From Telmatospirillum sp. (GTDB lineage Bacteria > Pseudomonadota > Alphaproteobacteria > CACIAM-22H2), in NCBI GenBank assembly GCA_020248985.1, contig JADCGL010000030.1, positions 100,600 through 164,599 on the forward strand: a stretch of 64,000 nucleotides of DNA, written 5' to 3'. This document shows positions 61,662 through 64,000 of this stretch, piece after piece (position 1 is the first letter of the stretch; every line of letters begins with the position of its first letter). The notes under the pieces were generated by a model. It saw only the letters and a program-made list of their open reading frames with translations. It was not told the origin of the DNA and ran no database searches. Position numbers and translations under genes: made by a program.

Positions 61662-63532
61662 CGCTCGGCCGGAACCGGCGACACGGGCGCGTCGGCCGCT
61701 TCGATGCGCGCTTGGGCTTCGCGCGTTTCGAGCTGGCGGCGCCACATCTGCGCGTAGACGCCGTCGGCCGCCAGCAGATCGGCATGGGTCCCGCGCTCGA
61801 CGACCTGGCCCTTGTCGAGCACCACGATCTGGTCGGCATCGACCACAGTCGACAGGCGGTGCGCGATAACGAGCGTGGTAACCCCCGCCGAAATTTGGCG
61901 CAGCGAATCCTGGATCTCTTTTTCGGTGCGCGTGTCGAGCGCGCTGGTCGCTTCGTCGAACACGAGCACTTTCGGGCGCTTCAAGATCGTGCGCGCGATC
62001 GACACGCGCTGGCGCTCGCCGCCCGAAAGCTTGAGGCCGCGTTCGCCGACACGCGATTTGTAGCCGTCAGGCAGCGCCATCACGAAATCGTGGATGCGCG
62101 CGAGCTTGGCCGCCTCTTCCACTTCCGCGCGCGTGGCCGACGGGCGCCCATAGGCGATGTTGTAGTAGATCGTGTCGTTGAACAGCACGGTGTCCTGCGG
62201 CACGATGCCGATCGCGGCGCGCACCGAGCTTTGCGTCACGTCGCGGATGTCCTGGCTGTCGATGCGGATCGCCCCGCTGTCGATGTCGTAGAAGCGGAAC
62301 AGCAGGCGCGAGATCGTCGATTTGCCGGCTCCGCTCGAGCCGACGATCGCGAGCGTCTTGCCGGCCGGCACGTCGATGTCGAGCCCGTGCAGGATCTGCC
62401 GGCGCGCATCGTAGCCGAAGCCGACATTCTCGAAGCGCACATGGCCGCCGGCGACGGCAAGATCGGGTGCTCCCGGCTTGTCGAGAATCTCGGCTTGCGC
62501 ATGCAGCAGGCGGAACATCGACTGCATATCGATCAGGGCCTGGCGCACTTCGCGATAGACCATGCCGAGGAAATTGAGCGGCAAATAAAGCTGGATGAGA
62601 TAGGCGTTCACGAGCACGAAGCCGCCCACGGTCATGCTGCCTGCCGCCACCATCTGGGCTGCGAGCCACATGACACCCGTGAGCCCGACCGCGATCACGA
62701 AGCCTTGCCCGACATTGAGCAGCGACAGCGACGTCTTCGAAAGCACGGCGGCTTTTTCGTAGGCGTCGAGCGATTTGTCGAAGCGCTGGGCTTCGTGGCG
62801 CTCGTTGCCGAAATATTTGACGGTTTCGTAGTTGAGCAAACTGTCGACCGCTTTGGTCGAAGCTTCGCCCTCGGCTTCGAGCATCGCGCGCCGATAGCGC
62901 AGGCGCCACGCCGTGATCGCGAAGGTGTAGGCGACGTAGAGCACGATCGTCGTGAAGGTGATCGCGGCAAAGCGCCAGTCGTAGAGATACCAGAGCATGC
63001 CGCAGACCATCGCGATCTCGAGGATCGTCGGCACGATCTGGAACAGCATGAAATGCAGCAGATTCTCGATGCCGGCCGTCCCGCGTTCGATGGCGCGGTT
63101 GAGCCCGCCCGTCTGCCGGTCGAGATGGAAGCGCAAGGAGAGTCGATGCAGATGCTGGAAGGTCTCGAGGGCTACCTGGTGCATTGCCTGGTGCGCGACG
63201 CGCGCGAACACAATTTCGCGCAGTTCGGTGAAGACCTGGCTCACCACGCGCGCACCCCCGTACGCGAGCACGAATCCGACCGCGACCGACAAGGCGATCT
63301 CGGCCCCACCCGCACTCGACAGCGCATCGACAGCCTGTTTGTAGAACAGCGGAATCACGATCGTCGCGAGCTTGGCGCCGACGAGCAGCACCACCGCCGA
63401 CAGAACGCGTATGCGGATTTCGGGACGGCCCTTGGGCCACAGATACGGCAAAAGCCGCAAAAGCGCGCGGGATTCGCCGGCCGCCTGGACACCGGGGACA
63501 TGGAGAGGATCAGCAGGGCCGACGCGACGCAT
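61658..63532 (-). CDS. Atm1-type ABC exporter (TM-ATPase half transporter)
   Basis: 624-residue half transporter with six TM helices at ~35-310 and an ATPase domain at ~360-600 (Walker A GSSGAGKST, Q-loop IGIVPQDTVLFNDTIYYNIAYG, signature LSGGERQRVSIARTIL, Walker B VLVFDEATSALDTRTEKEIQDSL, His in IAHRLSTV). STKAVDSLLNYETVKYFGNERHEAQRFDKSLDAYEKAA is the Atm1/HMT1 family fingerprint. Known Atm1 homologues export glutathione or metal-thiol conjugates from the cytoplasm. Converges on thiY with a four-base overlap. The long N-terminal tail MRRVGPADPLHVPGVQAAGES is typical of bacterial members. Confidence 0.93.
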   Translation of the reverse strand: MRRVGPADPLHVPGVQAAGESRALLRLLPYLWPKGRPEIRIRVLSAVVLLVGAKLATIVIPLFYKQAVDALSSAGGAEIALSVAVGFVLAYGGARVVSQVFTELREIVFARVAHQAMHQVALETFQHLHRLSLRFHLDRQTGGLNRAIERGTAGIENLLHFMLFQIVPTILEIAMVCGMLWYLYDWRFAAITFTTIVLYVAYTFAITAWRLRYRRAMLEAEGEASTKAVDSLLNYETVKYFGNERHEAQRFDKSLDAYEKAAVLSKTSLSLLNVGQGFVIAVGLTGVMWLAAQMVAAGSMTVGGFVLVNAYLIQLYLPLNFLGMVYREVRQALIDMQSMFRLLHAQAEILDKPGAPDLAVAGGHVRFENVGFGYDARRQILHGLDIDVPAGKTLAIVGSSGAGKSTISRLLFRFYDIDSGAIRIDSQDIRDVTQSSVRAAIGIVPQDTVLFNDTIYYNIAYGRPSATRAEVEEAAKLARIHDFVMALPDGYKSRVGERGLKLSGGERQRVSIARTILKRPKVLVFDEATSALDTRTEKEIQDSLRQISAGVTTLVIAHRLSTVVDADQIVVLDKGQVVERGTHADLLAADGVYAQMWRRQLETREAQARIEAADAPVSPVPAER

Positions 63533-63676
63533 TGGCTCAATTTAGGCACAATCGATTGTAGATACCAGGGTTGCCTGCGCATAATCGGCGCCAAGCCGGT
63601 CTTGCTTCGCAGGTGCTGGGTCGGCTACAGAAACGGTTCAAATCCGGTCAACAATACTCTTGGGAGGTACCCGCCA

Positions 63677-64000
63677 ATGTCGAATTTCGACCTCACCCGT
63701 CGCGATGCGCTGAAATACGGTCTTGCCGCCGCTGCAGCCGCTTCGTCCCTGCCCGGCCTTGCCCAGGCCCAGACGCTCGACCGTCTGCGCATGTATATCC
63801 CGGCAGCCCCGGGCGGCGGCTGGGACCAGACCGGTCGCTCGATCGAACAGGTCATGCGCGCCGCCGGCATCATGACGAATTTCCAGTTCGACAACGTGCC
63901 CGGTGCGGGCGGCGCTGTGGGTCTGCCGCGCTTCCTTGGGATGCGCGGCCAGGGCGACGTGATGATGGTCGCAGGCCTCGTGATGGTCGGCTCGCTGATC
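63677..64000 (+). CDS. tctC: Tripartite tricarboxylate transporter substrate-binding protein, N-terminal part (3' end outside window)
   Basis: The frame is open from ATG 63677 to the window end (108 residues, no stop). GGGAGG at 63662-63667 is a strong ribosome-binding site. The start MSNFDLTRRDALKYGLAAAAAASSLPGLAQAQ is a Tat signal (twin Arg at 8-9), followed by LRMYIPAAPGGGWDQTGRSIEQVM and NVPGAGGAVGLPRF, the Bug/TctC family N-terminal signature. Likely the first gene of a tctCBA operon for carboxylate uptake, with the membrane genes beyond the window. Confidence 0.9.
   Translation, partial: MSNFDLTRRDALKYGLAAAAAASSLPGLAQAQTLDRLRMYIPAAPGGGWDQTGRSIEQVMRAAGIMTNFQFDNVPGAGGAVGLPRFLGMRGQGDVMMVAGLVMVGSLI

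Overview
This is about 64 kb of GC-rich chromosome. The gene content points to an alphaproteobacterium, most likely a Rhodospirillales-type member (inference). Supporting features are a LexA-like GAAC-N7-GAAT box in front of imuA-imuB-dnaE2, a general amino-acid aapJQMP transporter, an NDUFS4-type complex I accessory gene, a nitrogen-type sigma-54 promoter in front of a urea ABC operon, several TRAP/TTT transport genes and an Atm1-type exporter. No species can be named from the sequence alone.

Layout. 0-7.1 kb: the 3' end of glpD, a tiny antisense gene, the imuA-imuB-dnaE2 mutagenesis cassette and a cupin gene. 7.2-9.8 kb: two OmpA-like envelope proteins ending in a clear intrinsic terminator. 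9.8-14.2 kb: a small secreted protein, aspartate dehydrogenase, an OsmC protein and a Nudix-cysK-sseA sulfur operon. 14.2-18.5 kb: aapJQMP on the minus strand. 18.8-22.1 kb: metC-hisI-modE-like, two small unknown genes, tRNA-Arg(UCU) and an NDUFS4 homologue. 22.2-29.4 kb: one gene for a 2394-residue repeat protein with RTX-type nonapeptides at its C-terminus. Its 46/47-residue units are organised in an exact 696-bp (232-residue, five-unit) higher-order repeat. 29.6-35.6 kb: a GST, a two-TM chemoreceptor-like protein without a signalling domain, a radical SAM-TPR-GT41 (OGT-like) fusion and an SGNH hydrolase. 35.7-41.1 kb: an orphan peptide-type binding protein, a divergent AroE-like dehydrogenase and a TRAP transporter. 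41.2-46.8 kb: urtABCDE. 46.8-50 kb: an HD-GYP protein and a sensor kinase. 50.0-57.3 kb: a 7.3-kb segment flanked by 49-bp direct repeats that are the 3' part of tRNA-Pro(UGG). It holds a Slam-like outer-membrane protein, a FecR-domain exoprotein with a TbpB-like C-terminal barrel, and a CHASE2 adenylate/guanylate cyclase. 57.4-64 kb: DUF192, an HDAC-family deacetylase, a TPP riboswitch with thiZXY, an Atm1-type exporter and the start of a TctC-type binding protein.

The most interesting parts are: (i) the radical SAM-TPR-OGT fusion beside a headless receptor-like protein; (ii) the 2394-residue protein with a phase-perfect 232-residue super-repeat; and (iii) the tRNA-Pro-bounded cassette, which looks like a surface-export module (Slam-like exporter plus barrel-bearing cargo) coupled to a cyclic-nucleotide cyclase and has no integrase left. 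Smaller regulatory finds are a SOS-type operator overlapping an imuA promoter, a consensus sigma-54 promoter at urtA, a TPP riboswitch directly behind a good promoter, and an intercistronic hairpin after aapJ.
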